Origin: Flagellimonas eckloniae
Lineage (GTDB): Bacteria > Bacteroidota > Bacteroidia > Flavobacteriales > Flavobacteriaceae
Direction: 5' to 3'
DNA: 64,000 bases
NCBI RefSeq assembly: GCF_001413955.1
Contig: NZ_LCTZ01000002.1
Location: 2,342,501 to 2,406,500 of the forward strand
Part shown: piece after piece, positions 34,309 to 41,701 of the stretch
How the letters are laid out: each line of letters opens with the position of its first letter
How positions within the stretch are numbered: position 1 is the first letter of the stretch
The notes under the pieces: model-generated
The model's input: only the letters and a program-made list of their open reading frames with translations
Told to the model about the DNA's origin: nothing
The model's database searches: none
Made by a program: the position numbers and the translations under genes

Positions 34309-35058
34309 TTATAAATTAGATTTATTGATAAAATCAATAACACTGAATAGTTTATAGGCAATTTGTGGAACAATTGAATCTCCTATCATTCCAAGTCTGT
34401 CCACCCTATCGGGTATCCCATCATCCATTCCGAAAATTGGGGGTTGGCCCATGCTTTTTTCAAACTGTAAAAAAGGATTGCTTTGTGTATCCAATGTAAT
34501 TGGCGGCTTATTCGCTTTAAAGCGGCTTGATGAGTTACGACATAATATGATTTTCCGTCGTTCTTCAGGGGAGTAGGCAACCAACCAAACTCTTTTTCTG
34601 GTATGCCATGCGCCCACGTAACTTGCAGGGATAACAATAGGCGGCCAGCAGGTGTAGCCGACACTTTCAAGATCGTTGATTTTTTGGTCGAGTACACCGT
34701 TGGAAACTGTTCCAAAAACATTTTCATTAACCACGTATCTTGGGTTGTATTTTCTAATAATTGCAAACTTCTCAGGCCATAGATAACGGGGGTCTGATTT
34801 TCCTTTTCGGTTACCTGAATTGCTGTGAGGTTGGCAAGGGTCTCCTCCTGAAATAATGTCAAATTCTCCATATTCATTGTTGATTTTTATATCTTCAAAT
34901 ATTGGGGCCTTGGGAAAGTTCTTTTTTAGTCTTTTAATTCTGGATGGGTCATTTTCAACTAATCCAATAGTTTCCCATCCAAGCCATTTACCGGCAAGAC
35001 TAAAGCCATCACATCCACCTGAAAAAACACTTAACTGCTTCATTTTTTTAAAACTCAT
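34309..35058 (-). CDS. DNA (cytosine-5) methyltransferase, phage orphan
   Basis: This 249-residue C5 methyltransferase would methylate cytosine in a specific site. Motifs in order: LSVFSGGCDGFSLAGKWLG (motif I, SAM binding, residues ~9-27), WETIGLVEND (II), FDIISGGDPCQPHSNSGN with the catalytic Cys near residue 75 (IV), RYVVNENVFG (VI, ENV), HTRKRVWLVAYS (VIII), and GMIGDSIVPQIAYKLF at the end (X). The target recognition domain is short. No restriction enzyme is next to it, so protection against host restriction or gene control are likely roles. It overlaps the upstream gene by 11 bases. Confidence 0.85.
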   Translation of the reverse strand: MSFKKMKQLSVFSGGCDGFSLAGKWLGWETIGLVENDPSRIKRLKKNFPKAPIFEDIKINNEYGEFDIISGGDPCQPHSNSGNRKGKSDPRYLWPEKFAIIRKYNPRYVVNENVFGTVSNGVLDQKINDLESVGYTCWPPIVIPASYVGAWHTRKRVWLVAYSPEERRKIILCRNSSSRFKANKPPITLDTQSNPFLQFEKSMGQPPIFGMDDGIPDRVDRLGMIGDSIVPQIAYKLFSVIDFINKSNL

Positions 35059-35497
35059 CTAACCATCTTTTCTTCCTCAAATAACTATCAGGAAGACACT
35101 TGGCGATACCATTGTTCAATCTAAGCCAATTGTCATATCGTCTGACACCCTCAAGCGCTTTGATTCGGTCTGCCAATGAAAGTTTTTTCCAGAGCCTTTC
35201 ACTGTCTATTCGCTTTTGCTTTTTTCCGAATAAAGACCAAAACGCCTCAAAACTTGTATCGGGAAGACCTATGGTCACCTCAAAAAATGGCTTTAGATTC
35301 TTGTTGGTCATGAAGTTCTTTACCTGCGTTTCTATATAGGGAAAATTTCCTGCCCTGAACAGCCATTTAATTTGTTGTTCCCCCAATATTCCCTCCAGCA
35401 CCTCAAACGACCTTAAAACACCGTTTAAATGATATTTAAATACCCATACATCTTCACGATTCTTGGCCTTTACGGTATAAGTTGTCAATTGTTCCAT
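35048..35497 (-). CDS. Early protein, replication-helper-like C-terminus
   Basis: This 149-residue protein has an N-terminal part with VFKYHLNGVLRSFEVLEGIL and a C-terminal FEAFWSLFGKKQKRIDSERL then IKALEGVRRYDNWLRLNNGI followed by YLRKKRWLDEF. The C-terminal pattern (FW..GKK..., W.kL, Y..yL.+krW.dEF) recurs in phage replication-linked proteins. It is not assigned to a named family. A TTTAAAC-type repeat pair lies inside its 5' half. Confidence 0.55.
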   Translation of the reverse strand: MEQLTTYTVKAKNREDVWVFKYHLNGVLRSFEVLEGILGEQQIKWLFRAGNFPYIETQVKNFMTNKNLKPFFEVTIGLPDTSFEAFWSLFGKKQKRIDSERLWKKLSLADRIKALEGVRRYDNWLRLNNGIAKCLPDSYLRKKRWLDEF

Positions 35498-35498
35498 G

Positions 35499-35891
35499 CT
35501 ATTTTAAATCCATTAATAATTTCATCTTAAACAGCTTTTTTTGGTTAGGTGTCAGATTCCACATTAAACCATTGATTTCACCAACAAGTTTGTTGTATTT
35601 AGATTTAGGAACTTTTTTTATTTCTCTAAGCAATTCGTACTCTTTTTGAACGGCCCAATCTTTTTCTGTCAATTCGTCCAGTTCCTTTTGCTCAAGTCGG
35701 CCCTTGAATTCATAAGGTTTCTTAACTCCCTTATCAGTTGGTGTGCATTCAATAATTGAACCTATTGATTCACCCATTAATTTTTTCCCATACCAATCAA
35801 CCTTACCTGTCTTAGAGTTCCTGTATCTATATCTAATTTTCTTGTCCCTACTTAAAGTCCTTCCTAGATATGTAAGAGTTATTCTGTCCAT
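35499..35891 (-). CDS. Hypothetical early protein
   Basis: This 130-residue, Lys-rich protein starts MDRITLTYLGRTLSRDKKIR and ends TPNQKKLFKMKLLMDLK. It shares a base with the upstream gene and lies one base before the downstream one, so it is part of the early operon. No motif or family is recognised. Confidence 0.58.
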   Translation of the reverse strand: MDRITLTYLGRTLSRDKKIRYRYRNSKTGKVDWYGKKLMGESIGSIIECTPTDKGVKKPYEFKGRLEQKELDELTEKDWAVQKEYELLREIKKVPKSKYNKLVGEINGLMWNLTPNQKKLFKMKLLMDLK

Positions 35892-36211
35892 TATGCCAGT
35901 TTTTGGTTGATTTCATCAGCTACCATCCGAAGGGTATGGTAGTGTTCTTCCCGATGGCCAAGGTCAACAATCGACATTCTTAAACAGCTTTCCAGTTGGT
36001 CGGCCTCATAGTATTCCAATTTGAATTTGAACGTTTTGTTACTAGGATAAACATCTATCTGTTTCTTCATGAGTTTCTTGCCAACCTGTCTCAATATCGA
36101 GCGTTTAACATTGATAAGCCTTATGCTTGAAGGCTCAAAGTTCAGTTCGGCCAATTCTCCATTGATGGCCTTTAATTTTTCCAAGTTCAATTCTATCTTT
36201 ATAGGTTCCAT
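35891..36211 (-). CDS. Hypothetical early protein
   Basis: This 106-residue protein (ELNLEKLKAINGELAELNFE, KLEYYEADQLESCLRMSIVD) is a mixed alpha/beta protein of no recognised family. It overlaps the upstream gene by 13 bases and its downstream neighbour by one. Coupling supports that it is translated. Confidence 0.58.
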   Translation of the reverse strand: MEPIKIELNLEKLKAINGELAELNFEPSSIRLINVKRSILRQVGKKLMKKQIDVYPSNKTFKFKLEYYEADQLESCLRMSIVDLGHREEHYHTLRMVADEINQKLA

Positions 36212-36525
36212 GTGTTGAATGTGTAGGGTACTTGGGTCTTTTTCTTTCTGGGAAGCTTTTCTGTTGGAGGATTCATTCTTGAAGGCACCATGATTTCAAA
36301 ATCACCGCAATCATTATCAATATTTCCGTGGGGCATAGCCTCAATCCTGTTTATCCGCTTCTGTATCCGGGTTATCTCCGCGCACAATGCCAGTTTTTCG
36401 TCCATCCTAAGAAAGTTCTGTGGATTGTCAAAGTTTTCTTTTGGGTCTATGTCACATAATTCCAGAAAACGCATGAGGCCGTCCCGATTGCGCCTCAACT
36501 CCAAAAGTTTGTATCTGTACTTCAT
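36199..36525 (-). CDS. Hypothetical early protein, helical
   Basis: This protein of ~108 residues starts best at MKYRYKLLELRRNRDG, where ATGA overlaps the stop of the small zinc-ribbon-like gene. It is helical and charged (LALCAEITRIQKRINRIEAM) with a basic Pro-rich tail (PPTEKLPRKKKTQVP). Function unknown. Confidence 0.58.
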   Translation of the reverse strand: MKYRYKLLELRRNRDGLMRFLELCDIDPKENFDNPQNFLRMDEKLALCAEITRIQKRINRIEAMPHGNIDNDCGDFEIMVPSRMNPPTEKLPRKKKTQVPYTFNTWNL

Positions 36526-36701
36526 CCGCAATCGGTTATTATAGCAACCTTCTTTTCGCAATACGTACAGGTATAGTGTTCTTCCTCACAGCCTACAGAT
36601 GCAGATTTGATATGCATTTTGGTCTGTGGATGTGTACAGGCCTCCTGCAACTGACGTATGTACCATGGAATCGGGGATGGGTGTATGTGGATTATTTGCA
36701 T
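36522..36701 (-). CDS. Small zinc-ribbon-like protein, 59 residues
   Basis: Reading the minus strand from ATG 36701 gives MQIIHIHPSPIPWYIRQLQE, then a C-terminal GCEEEHYTCTYCEKKV with a C-x(6)-C-x(2)-C pattern and a further Cys near the end, as in small zinc fingers. The stop overlaps the next start (ATGA). It is too short for routine gene callers. Confidence 0.55.
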   Translation of the reverse strand: MQIIHIHPSPIPWYIRQLQEACTHPQTKMHIKSASVGCEEEHYTCTYCEKKVAIITDCG

Positions 36702-36703
36702 AT

Positions 36704-36835
36704 CTAGTCCTTTAAATAGTTAAAATGTTCATCTGAAAATGATTCGACTAATAGGAAAAGGGCCAAAATCAGCCAAATGGGAAAATAGATTATCATGTTA
36801 ATGGCCAAACAAAGGGTTACAAATGCTCTTTTCAT
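36704..36835 (-). CDS. Small membrane peptide, 43 residues
   Basis: ATG 36835 gives MKRAFVTLCLAINMIIYFPI and then WLILALFLLVESFS, one or two membrane segments, ending in a short acidic tail. Its start overlaps the upstream stop (ATGA) and it ends two bases before the zinc-ribbon-like gene. Role unknown. Confidence 0.5.
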   Translation of the reverse strand: MKRAFVTLCLAINMIIYFPIWLILALFLLVESFSDEHFNYLKD

Positions 36836-36966
36836 AATACCTTTACATTGTTTTGGGTTTTTTCAATTTTTGTGGGTTCAAATTTTATCGACTGTAAAAC
36901 CGTATTCATATCCTTGGCCACCACCCATTCAACCCGTCCATCGTATATGACTCTATACAACTTCAT
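36832..36966 (-). CDS. Small hypothetical protein, 44 residues
   Basis: ATG 36966 gives MKLYRVIYDGRVEWVVAKDM and then NTVLQSIKFEPTKIEKTQ, a compact beta-alpha pattern. It directly follows the gemA-like gene and overlaps the membrane peptide gene. No family is recognised; the tight chain of starts and stops supports it. Confidence 0.5.
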   Translation of the reverse strand: MKLYRVIYDGRVEWVVAKDMNTVLQSIKFEPTKIEKTQNNVKVL

Positions 36967-36967
36967 A

Positions 36968-37399
36968 TCACTTGTATTTTCTGGCCACCATGTTTTCAAG
37001 GGCAGCTATTATTTTACTGGTCTCTTTTGGCTCCATCTGTTTCAATGGTTTTCTGACAGGACATCTAGGGTCATTGTGCAGCCAATTTCCAAGGGCCGCA
37101 ATGTCCGCAATGTCCCGCCCGGACTTCGGGTTTAATTTCTTCCATCCGTAGTTCATGCAAAGGGCCAATATGGTCTTATGCTGATGGTTGTTCTTGTCGA
37201 ACATGCCCCAACCATAGGATGCGTGCTTGTGCGGTGTGCCACCGAGTTTTTCAATGATGCGGTTCGCCTCGTCGAAAGTCAGGTCGTTACAGCTTATTTT
37301 AGCCACATCACGGGTTGCCCACTGCACAAATTCCTCTTTGATGTCGCGGTTGGGCGTATTGACATGTATGTATTGTTTCTGGGCCTTTGTTGCTTTCAT
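36968..37399 (-). CDS. GemA/gp16-like regulator, DUF1018
   Basis: This protein of ~143 residues matches Mu gp16/GemA-type proteins (DUF1018): MKATKAQKQYIHVNTPNRDI at the start, then DLTFDEANRIIEKLGG, MNYGWKKLNPKSGRDIADIA and LGNWLHNDPRCPVRKPLKQM. In Mu, GemA is an early protein that changes host gene expression and DNA supercoiling. The start at MKATKAQ is preferred over one eight codons upstream because it fits the family. Confidence 0.75.
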   Translation of the reverse strand: MKATKAQKQYIHVNTPNRDIKEEFVQWATRDVAKISCNDLTFDEANRIIEKLGGTPHKHASYGWGMFDKNNHQHKTILALCMNYGWKKLNPKSGRDIADIAALGNWLHNDPRCPVRKPLKQMEPKETSKIIAALENMVARKYK

Positions 37400-37404
37400 A
37401 ACAA

Positions 37405-37635
37405 TCAGTTCAATACGTCCCACATGTGCGGGTCGATTACTGTATGTATGGCAAGCACAAGGCAGGTCACGACAATCGCTATAAAGACGATGACAGCAAT
37501 TGACCTGCCCATATACTCAAAAAAAAGGTGGAGCCGTCTAAGCAGTCCTAAATAGTATTGAATCCTTATAATCAATAGAGTTTGGATAAAAAGGATGCAT
37601 ACAAAAATGTAGTTATATGTTTCTTGATTTTCCAT
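37405..37635 (-). CDS. Small membrane protein
   Basis: This 76-residue protein has two hydrophobic segments (NYIFVCILFIQTLLII and IAVIVFIAIVVTCLVLAIHT). It lies between gemA and the deoxyribosyltransferase-like gene with gaps of 3-5 bases. Possible roles are superinfection exclusion or lysis control. Not recognised. Confidence 0.55.
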   Translation of the reverse strand: MENQETYNYIFVCILFIQTLLIIRIQYYLGLLRRLHLFFEYMGRSIAVIVFIAIVVTCLVLAIHTVIDPHMWDVLN

Positions 37636-37638
37636 GGG

Positions 37639-38097
37639 CTACTTTTTTACTTTTGATGGGTTTAGAAATTCTTTTTCTATCTGATTAACAAGAGGGACAA
37701 CCTCATAATGCCTTTGACAGAAATAATCAAACATCTTTCTCATTAGCCCAAAATCTTCCCCTTTTGACCAAAGTGCGATCATTGGAATTGTTTTCGAAAA
37801 GAACCTTTGTCCATAACATATTCCACATTCAGCTGCGGCATCCTTTCCAGATGGCGCATAATAAATGAATATGTTACAAGTGGCGGCGCCATTAACATCA
37901 AAATCAAAACTTTGGTCAGATTCAGCAGAATTGACCCATGTTTCGAAATCAAATTTTTTGGTAACGTGGTTGTGATTCTCCCCATAGTTGTTTTCAATCC
38001 AACTAACCACATTATGACCGTGGTCACGTAGTTCTTCTGTTAACATTTCGACTCCATGCTGATTTTTCCAGCTACTAGCTATATAAATTTTTGCCAT
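37639..38097 (-). CDS. Nucleoside 2-deoxyribosyltransferase-like protein
   Basis: This 152-residue protein begins KIYIASSWKNQHGVEMLTEE and contains NIFIYYAPSGKDAAAECGIC with the Glu that is the nucleophile in this superfamily, then YGQRFFSKTIPMIALWS. This is the layout of nucleoside deoxyribosyltransferase-like and related nucleotide-cleaving proteins. In phages these may salvage or modify nucleotides, or act in defence signalling. The exact substrate cannot be read from sequence. Confidence 0.65.
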   Translation of the reverse strand: MAKIYIASSWKNQHGVEMLTEELRDHGHNVVSWIENNYGENHNHVTKKFDFETWVNSAESDQSFDFDVNGAATCNIFIYYAPSGKDAAAECGICYGQRFFSKTIPMIALWSKGEDFGLMRKMFDYFCQRHYEVVPLVNQIEKEFLNPSKVKK

Positions 38098-38322
38098 GAT
38101 ATTTGTTTTTGTTTATACTCTTTAAAAATGCCCGTCTTTCCCGGCTGTCATTCTTTCTGTGCTTTGGGGCAAATATGCTTTCGAATCGGCACCCCGTTTA
38201 TCCTCAATTCCGTTTAATACTCTTTCCGGCGGGAACCGGAACCGTTAGGGCCGGAAAAGGGCTTTAAAACACAGCTTTTTGCCCGAAGAAATCCGAGACC
38301 GTTTATAGCCAATTCCCTCGCT
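38098..38322. other. GC-richer gap in early operon, possible structured RNA
   Basis: No convincing gene is seen in these 225 bases. They are richer in GC than the flanks and hold inverted repeats around 38225-38262 (CTTTCCGGCGGGAACCGG, then GGGCCGGAAAAGG), with TTCCGG and CCGGAA pairing. A minus-strand frame reading through RFRFPPERVLNGIEDKRGA has no start codon. A structured RNA or an mRNA processing site is possible. Confidence 0.4.
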
Positions 38323-38478
38323 TTACCTCTTTGCCAGTACCCGGCTTCGGTAATCACCTTCATACCAGACAGCACCGTTACTTATTTGTTCTGCTTCTAT
38401 TTTTTTGGCAATCTTCAAAGCTTTGATTGCCTGTCTTCTCAAAAAATTTGGATTGTTCTCTAATTCAGTGTGTTGCAT
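38323..38478 (-). CDS. Small hypothetical protein, 51 residues
   Basis: ATG 38478 gives MQHTELENNPNFLRRQAIKA, then KIAKKIEAEQISNGAVWYEG and a basic end. It overlaps the upstream gene by 14 bases. Codon pattern and coupling support a real helical protein of unknown role. Confidence 0.5.
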   Translation of the reverse strand: MQHTELENNPNFLRRQAIKALKIAKKIEAEQISNGAVWYEGDYRSRVLAKR

Positions 38479-38692
38479 CGGATGTATTTTTGTTTTGGGC
38501 ATAATTTGTAATATCTCTATAGATACTTGAAAAGAAAACCAAGTTGGTCTTTAGCCTTCGTTTTACTTTGGGACTTTTTGCCCTACTAAGGTCATAGTCA
38601 AAATCCTCGATGATTCGCTCTAATTCATAGACCAATTTTTCCGTGTCTAGGTTGGCATGTTTAACCGTAGTTGCCTTTACATCAAATGCCAT
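38465..38692 (-). CDS. Hypothetical early protein
   Basis: This 75-residue protein (TVKHANLDTEKLVYELERII, AKSPKVKRRLKTNLVFFSSI) is helical and follows DUF3164 after one base. No family is recognised. Confidence 0.55.
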   Translation of the reverse strand: MAFDVKATTVKHANLDTEKLVYELERIIEDFDYDLSRAKSPKVKRRLKTNLVFFSSIYRDITNYAQNKNTSDATH

Positions 38693-38693
38693 A

Positions 38694-39338
38694 TCAAAGA
38701 CTGCTGAAGTTCATATCCAACGTTTCCCAATTGCCATTGGCATTCTTGAACTTGAACCTATACCCAAATCCCTTCATGTGAATGCTGTAGCTTTCCTTTA
38801 ATAGCTTGATGCCCTCATGCCACCTTGCGTCTGAAAATCTATCCTCGCTTTGGAGAATTACCATCACACGGCTGTATTCCAATTGTCCGGCCTCGTTTTT
38901 GGTGAGAAGTTCCATTAACATTTCATAGCCGTCCTTATCCTTTTTCTTGATGGAATCGGCCAAGAAGTCCTTGATAAGCTGTGCGCCCTTCTCACTCCGT
39001 TCATCCCAATGTGGCTGGGTGTCCCTGGTACGGGTTATCCTAACGGTCTTAGCAGCGTTATCAATACTGAAACCACCTTTGCTCTTTACCGGAAACTTTC
39101 CATAATTCTCAAGCTCAGCGGCCATCTTGTTCATTTCGACACCGCAGGTCTTCTTTACATCGGCCATAAATTCCGACGCCTGTTTTGCCAAACTGAAAAT
39201 ATTGTTTGCCACATAGTCCTTTTCCTTTTCATAGCGCTTCCTTTCCCTCTCTTGGGCATTTCGCTTATCAGCTTTCTTCTTGGCCAACATTTCCTCCAAT
39301 TCCTCGATTGTTGGCTCTTGGTTCTCGTTTTTTTTCAT
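38694..39338 (-). CDS. DUF3164 protein of Mu-like phages
   Basis: This 214-residue protein has an N-terminal charged coiled coil (TIEELEEMLAKKKADKRNAQ, RERKRYEKEKDYVANNIFSL) and the DUF3164 core: GKFPVKSKGGFSIDNAAKTV, TVRITRTRDTQPHWDERSEK, SEDRFSDARWHEGIKLLKES and YRFKFKNANGNWETLDMNFS. DUF3164 genes occur regularly in the early region of Mu-like phages; the function is unknown. It lies between the transposition genes and gemA, as in relatives. Confidence 0.75.
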   Translation of the reverse strand: MKKNENQEPTIEELEEMLAKKKADKRNAQERERKRYEKEKDYVANNIFSLAKQASEFMADVKKTCGVEMNKMAAELENYGKFPVKSKGGFSIDNAAKTVRITRTRDTQPHWDERSEKGAQLIKDFLADSIKKKDKDGYEMLMELLTKNEAGQLEYSRVMVILQSEDRFSDARWHEGIKLLKESYSIHMKGFGYRFKFKNANGNWETLDMNFSSL

Positions 39339-39400
39339 ATTTCAATTATTAAGGTTCTACTATTTCAGGGTCAATCACCTCAATTTCCATGAGTTCTTCC

Positions 39401-39586
39401 CTACTCACTTGCAGTGACGGGAACAGGTCTTTGTCTTTCGTTTGTTTTGGGTTTTTCGATAAGTTCATATAGCTTCATTGTATAGTTGTAAATCTTCTCA
39501 AAGTGTGGGTTAGCATATCCTTCCACTGAATTGAACAGATAATTTTTCATTGAGTCCGCCCTTTTCTTTATCTCAGCTTCCGACAT
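39401..39586 (-). CDS. Small hypothetical early protein
   Basis: This protein of ~61 residues starts best at MSEAEIKKRADSMKNYLFNS inside the end of the preceding gene; a start nine codons upstream is the alternative. It continues YANPHFEKIYNYTMKLYELI. Helical, no family recognised. A 13-codon frame (39354-39395, MEIEVIDPEIVEP) lies between it and DUF3164 and may be spacer only. Confidence 0.5.
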   Translation of the reverse strand: MSEAEIKKRADSMKNYLFNSVEGYANPHFEKIYNYTMKLYELIEKPKTNERQRPVPVTASE

Positions 39587-39971
39587 ATTCCACGATTTTC
39601 TTAGACCTTGCATGATTTAAAAGGCGTTTACTGAAAAGCCTGTGCGTATCCACTACAGACCTGTTCAATATCTGGAGTGCTTCCTCCGGGCTTGGCAATG
39701 GTTTCATATCCGTTACATGGTCCAGAAAATCCAATAGACAGTCCAAATAAGCATCCAACCAAAACTTGAACAGTGAATTGTCAGCTACCAAATTTTGAAG
39801 GTCTTTATCGTCCCTTTCAGCGAATATCACGTGGCCGTTTTGGGTTGGTATTGAATATTGGTTACTATAGCTCTTGTTTTCGCACCATCTAAGCCAATCC
39901 TCCATGATACGTTCTTCCATCTGCTGGTCATCAAACCCTAAAACCACCTTTATTTGTTGTTCTTCAGTCAT
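39573..39971 (-). CDS. Hypothetical early protein
   Basis: This 132-residue acidic protein (EQQIKVVLGFDDQQMEERIM, FKFWLDAYLDCLLDFLDHVT, PLPSPEEALQILNRSVVDTH) is helical in the second half. It overlaps its downstream neighbour by 14 bases. Function unknown. Confidence 0.55.
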   Translation of the reverse strand: MTEEQQIKVVLGFDDQQMEERIMEDWLRWCENKSYSNQYSIPTQNGHVIFAERDDKDLQNLVADNSLFKFWLDAYLDCLLDFLDHVTDMKPLPSPEEALQILNRSVVDTHRLFSKRLLNHARSKKIVEYVGS

Positions 39972-40010
39972 TTTTTTTGGTTTTATTCAATTTTAAATAC
40001 CGTACATAGC

Positions 40011-40124
40011 TATCGTGGCAATAAACCCCAAACACAAACCAAATGCTACCCCAAACAGTGCAGCTATTATCAATTCTATTATGTATTCCCTGTTTTCTTT
40101 TAATCTTAGAAAAGTTTTGTCCAT
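40011..40124 (-). CDS. Small membrane peptide, 37 residues
   Basis: ATG 40124 gives MDKTFLRLKENREYIIELII followed by AALFGVAFGLCLGFMPR, one membrane segment after a charged N-terminus. It lies 12 bases downstream of the ATPase gene. Small size makes the call moderate; role unknown. Confidence 0.45.
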
Positions 40125-40136
40125 GATATTTTTATT

Positions 40137-40775
40137 TTAAATGTTCTTCCAATATTTGTCCGCACCTTCTTGCCATACGATGTATTCATCAGGCAGTTTG
40201 CCACGGCTCATTCTACTTCGGCTGGTCACCTTGAATCCTTCGGCGAACAGTTTTACGTCGGCATCGAAACGAATCTTCTTGGCCAATGCCCCAACAGCTT
40301 GTTTGCCATCGGCATGGCTGTTGAATATGAACAACTTGGTAGGGAAGTCGGCCAATAGTTGCTTGTACTCCCTGATGTTCATTTTTAGGTACTGCACCGA
40401 ATCGATTATGATGATTTTGGCGCTTCGCTTTTGCATCAATCTTTCACGGTGGTCTTCTATGGGCCAACCGTTCAACAACATAAAAGAACCCTTTCGGCAC
40501 TCTGTCATCTTGTTTTCTTCCATCAAAGACCGCATACTGCCACGGTCTTCTTCTTCCAGTGCGTTATAATCGACTTTATAGTATTTCGTAAGCTCTTTGG
40601 CCAGTTGCATCAGGAAAGTAGATTTACCCATGCCGGAATCACCCATAAGAAACCAACTGCCCCGGCATTCGGGCGTTCCAATCAGGTTCTTGAAATTTCC
40701 TATCAACGGTATGGTCTCCACTTTCTGGCTTTTCATTTTCTGCGGACTGATTGCCCGCCGTTTCATTTTTCGCAT
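40137..40775 (-). CDS. RecA-fold ATPase of the transposition region
   Basis: This 212-residue P-loop ATPase has Walker A FLMGDSGMGKSTFLMQLAKE near residue 43 and Walker B AKIIIIDSVQYLKMN near residue 118, with IFNSHADGKQAVGALAKKIR after it. It resembles RecA/RadA-type phage ATPases found beside MuB in Bacteroidota Mu-like phages. A role in recombination or replication of phage DNA is likely. It follows the MuB-like gene after 18 bases. Confidence 0.68.
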   Translation of the reverse strand: MRKMKRRAISPQKMKSQKVETIPLIGNFKNLIGTPECRGSWFLMGDSGMGKSTFLMQLAKELTKYYKVDYNALEEEDRGSMRSLMEENKMTECRKGSFMLLNGWPIEDHRERLMQKRSAKIIIIDSVQYLKMNIREYKQLLADFPTKLFIFNSHADGKQAVGALAKKIRFDADVKLFAEGFKVTSRSRMSRGKLPDEYIVWQEGADKYWKNI

Positions 40776-40793
40776 AGTGTTCTACGGTATGCG

Positions 40794-41690
40794 TTAAGCA
40801 GGTTCTCCTACTTCTTGAAATTCCTGTACAGTTATTTCGTTTATGGCCTTTGCCATGATTTGTTGCTGTATCTCTATGTCTCGCTTCACACGTCTCATAT
40901 CACCATCGGAATTGGCATAGATATACCCGATTGTCTCAGCGTCAAATATGTCATTGGCGTTACAAACCTTTCGAACATCGGATTTTGAAATTGGGTCAAG
41001 ACCAATGAACTTTCTACCTATACGGCTGTACATTTCTGCATATCCTATCTTATCACGGTTAACACCGTTCATCACCCGTTTTTCAAGTGCCTTTACACCG
41101 CTTAGAACAAAGGCACAGTATCCATCAAGCTCGTTGTAAAAATCCATGAACAAGTCCATCTGTGAATCCTTTAGCTTATCAAACTGGTCAATGATTACTA
41201 TGGGCCTGTGCATTCCCTTCAATTTTTTTATAAAGGTCTCAACAAGGAATTCCAACGTTCCGCTATTATTAAGGCCAGCAGCGGCCATAAGATGCTTCAT
41301 GTAGCTTTTCTTTGTCCATGAGTTTGCGCATTCAAGGTGAATCACGTTATCGTGGTTCTTCACATACTGACGGTATGCATGGGTCTTTCCGCGTCCTGCA
41401 TTTTCGCTTATCGCGATACTGATACTGTTGTCATGGGCGTTCTTGATGAGTTGGGTAAGGAGAAGTAAATTTGAGGTAGGTGCGGATTTCCAAGAAAAAT
41501 CCATACGAAGGTTGACTTCAATGGACTTGAACATATCAACGCTTATGGTACTCCATTTTTTGTTGATTATCTGGTTGATTATGGCGGCCGATACCCTGGC
41601 CCTGTTAGCCACCTTGGCCTGTGATGTCTTCTTGGCCTGTCTGGCGACTTCATCTGCGATACGGTGCATTTGTGCTACTGAAAAATCCAT
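40794..41690 (-). CDS. MuB-like transposition ATPase
   Basis: This 298-residue protein starts with a helix-turn-helix-like region (QAKVANRARVSAAIINQIIN) and then an AAA+ ATPase: Walker A SIAISENAGRGKTHAYRQYV near residue 95, Walker B PIVIIDQFDKLKDSQMDLFM near residue 165, and sensor-region FVLSGVKALEKRV. MuB binds target DNA and activates the MuA transposase. It follows the transposase gene after 11 bases, the Mu order A-B. The HTH-AAA layout is the same as in MuB. Confidence 0.82.
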   Translation of the reverse strand: MDFSVAQMHRIADEVARQAKKTSQAKVANRARVSAAIINQIINKKWSTISVDMFKSIEVNLRMDFSWKSAPTSNLLLLTQLIKNAHDNSISIAISENAGRGKTHAYRQYVKNHDNVIHLECANSWTKKSYMKHLMAAAGLNNSGTLEFLVETFIKKLKGMHRPIVIIDQFDKLKDSQMDLFMDFYNELDGYCAFVLSGVKALEKRVMNGVNRDKIGYAEMYSRIGRKFIGLDPISKSDVRKVCNANDIFDAETIGYIYANSDGDMRRVKRDIEIQQQIMAKAINEITVQEFQEVGEPA

Positions 41691-41701
41691 AGTTTATAGT
41701 G

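Noticed and set aside
37178..37555. Plus-strand frame of 125 codons
   Set aside because: Antisense to gemA and a membrane protein gene; no family signal.
38248..38361. Minus-strand frame RFRFPPERVLNGIEDKRGA near 38130-38250 as a gene
   Set aside because: No start codon between the preceding stop and the readable part, so it is left as non-coding.
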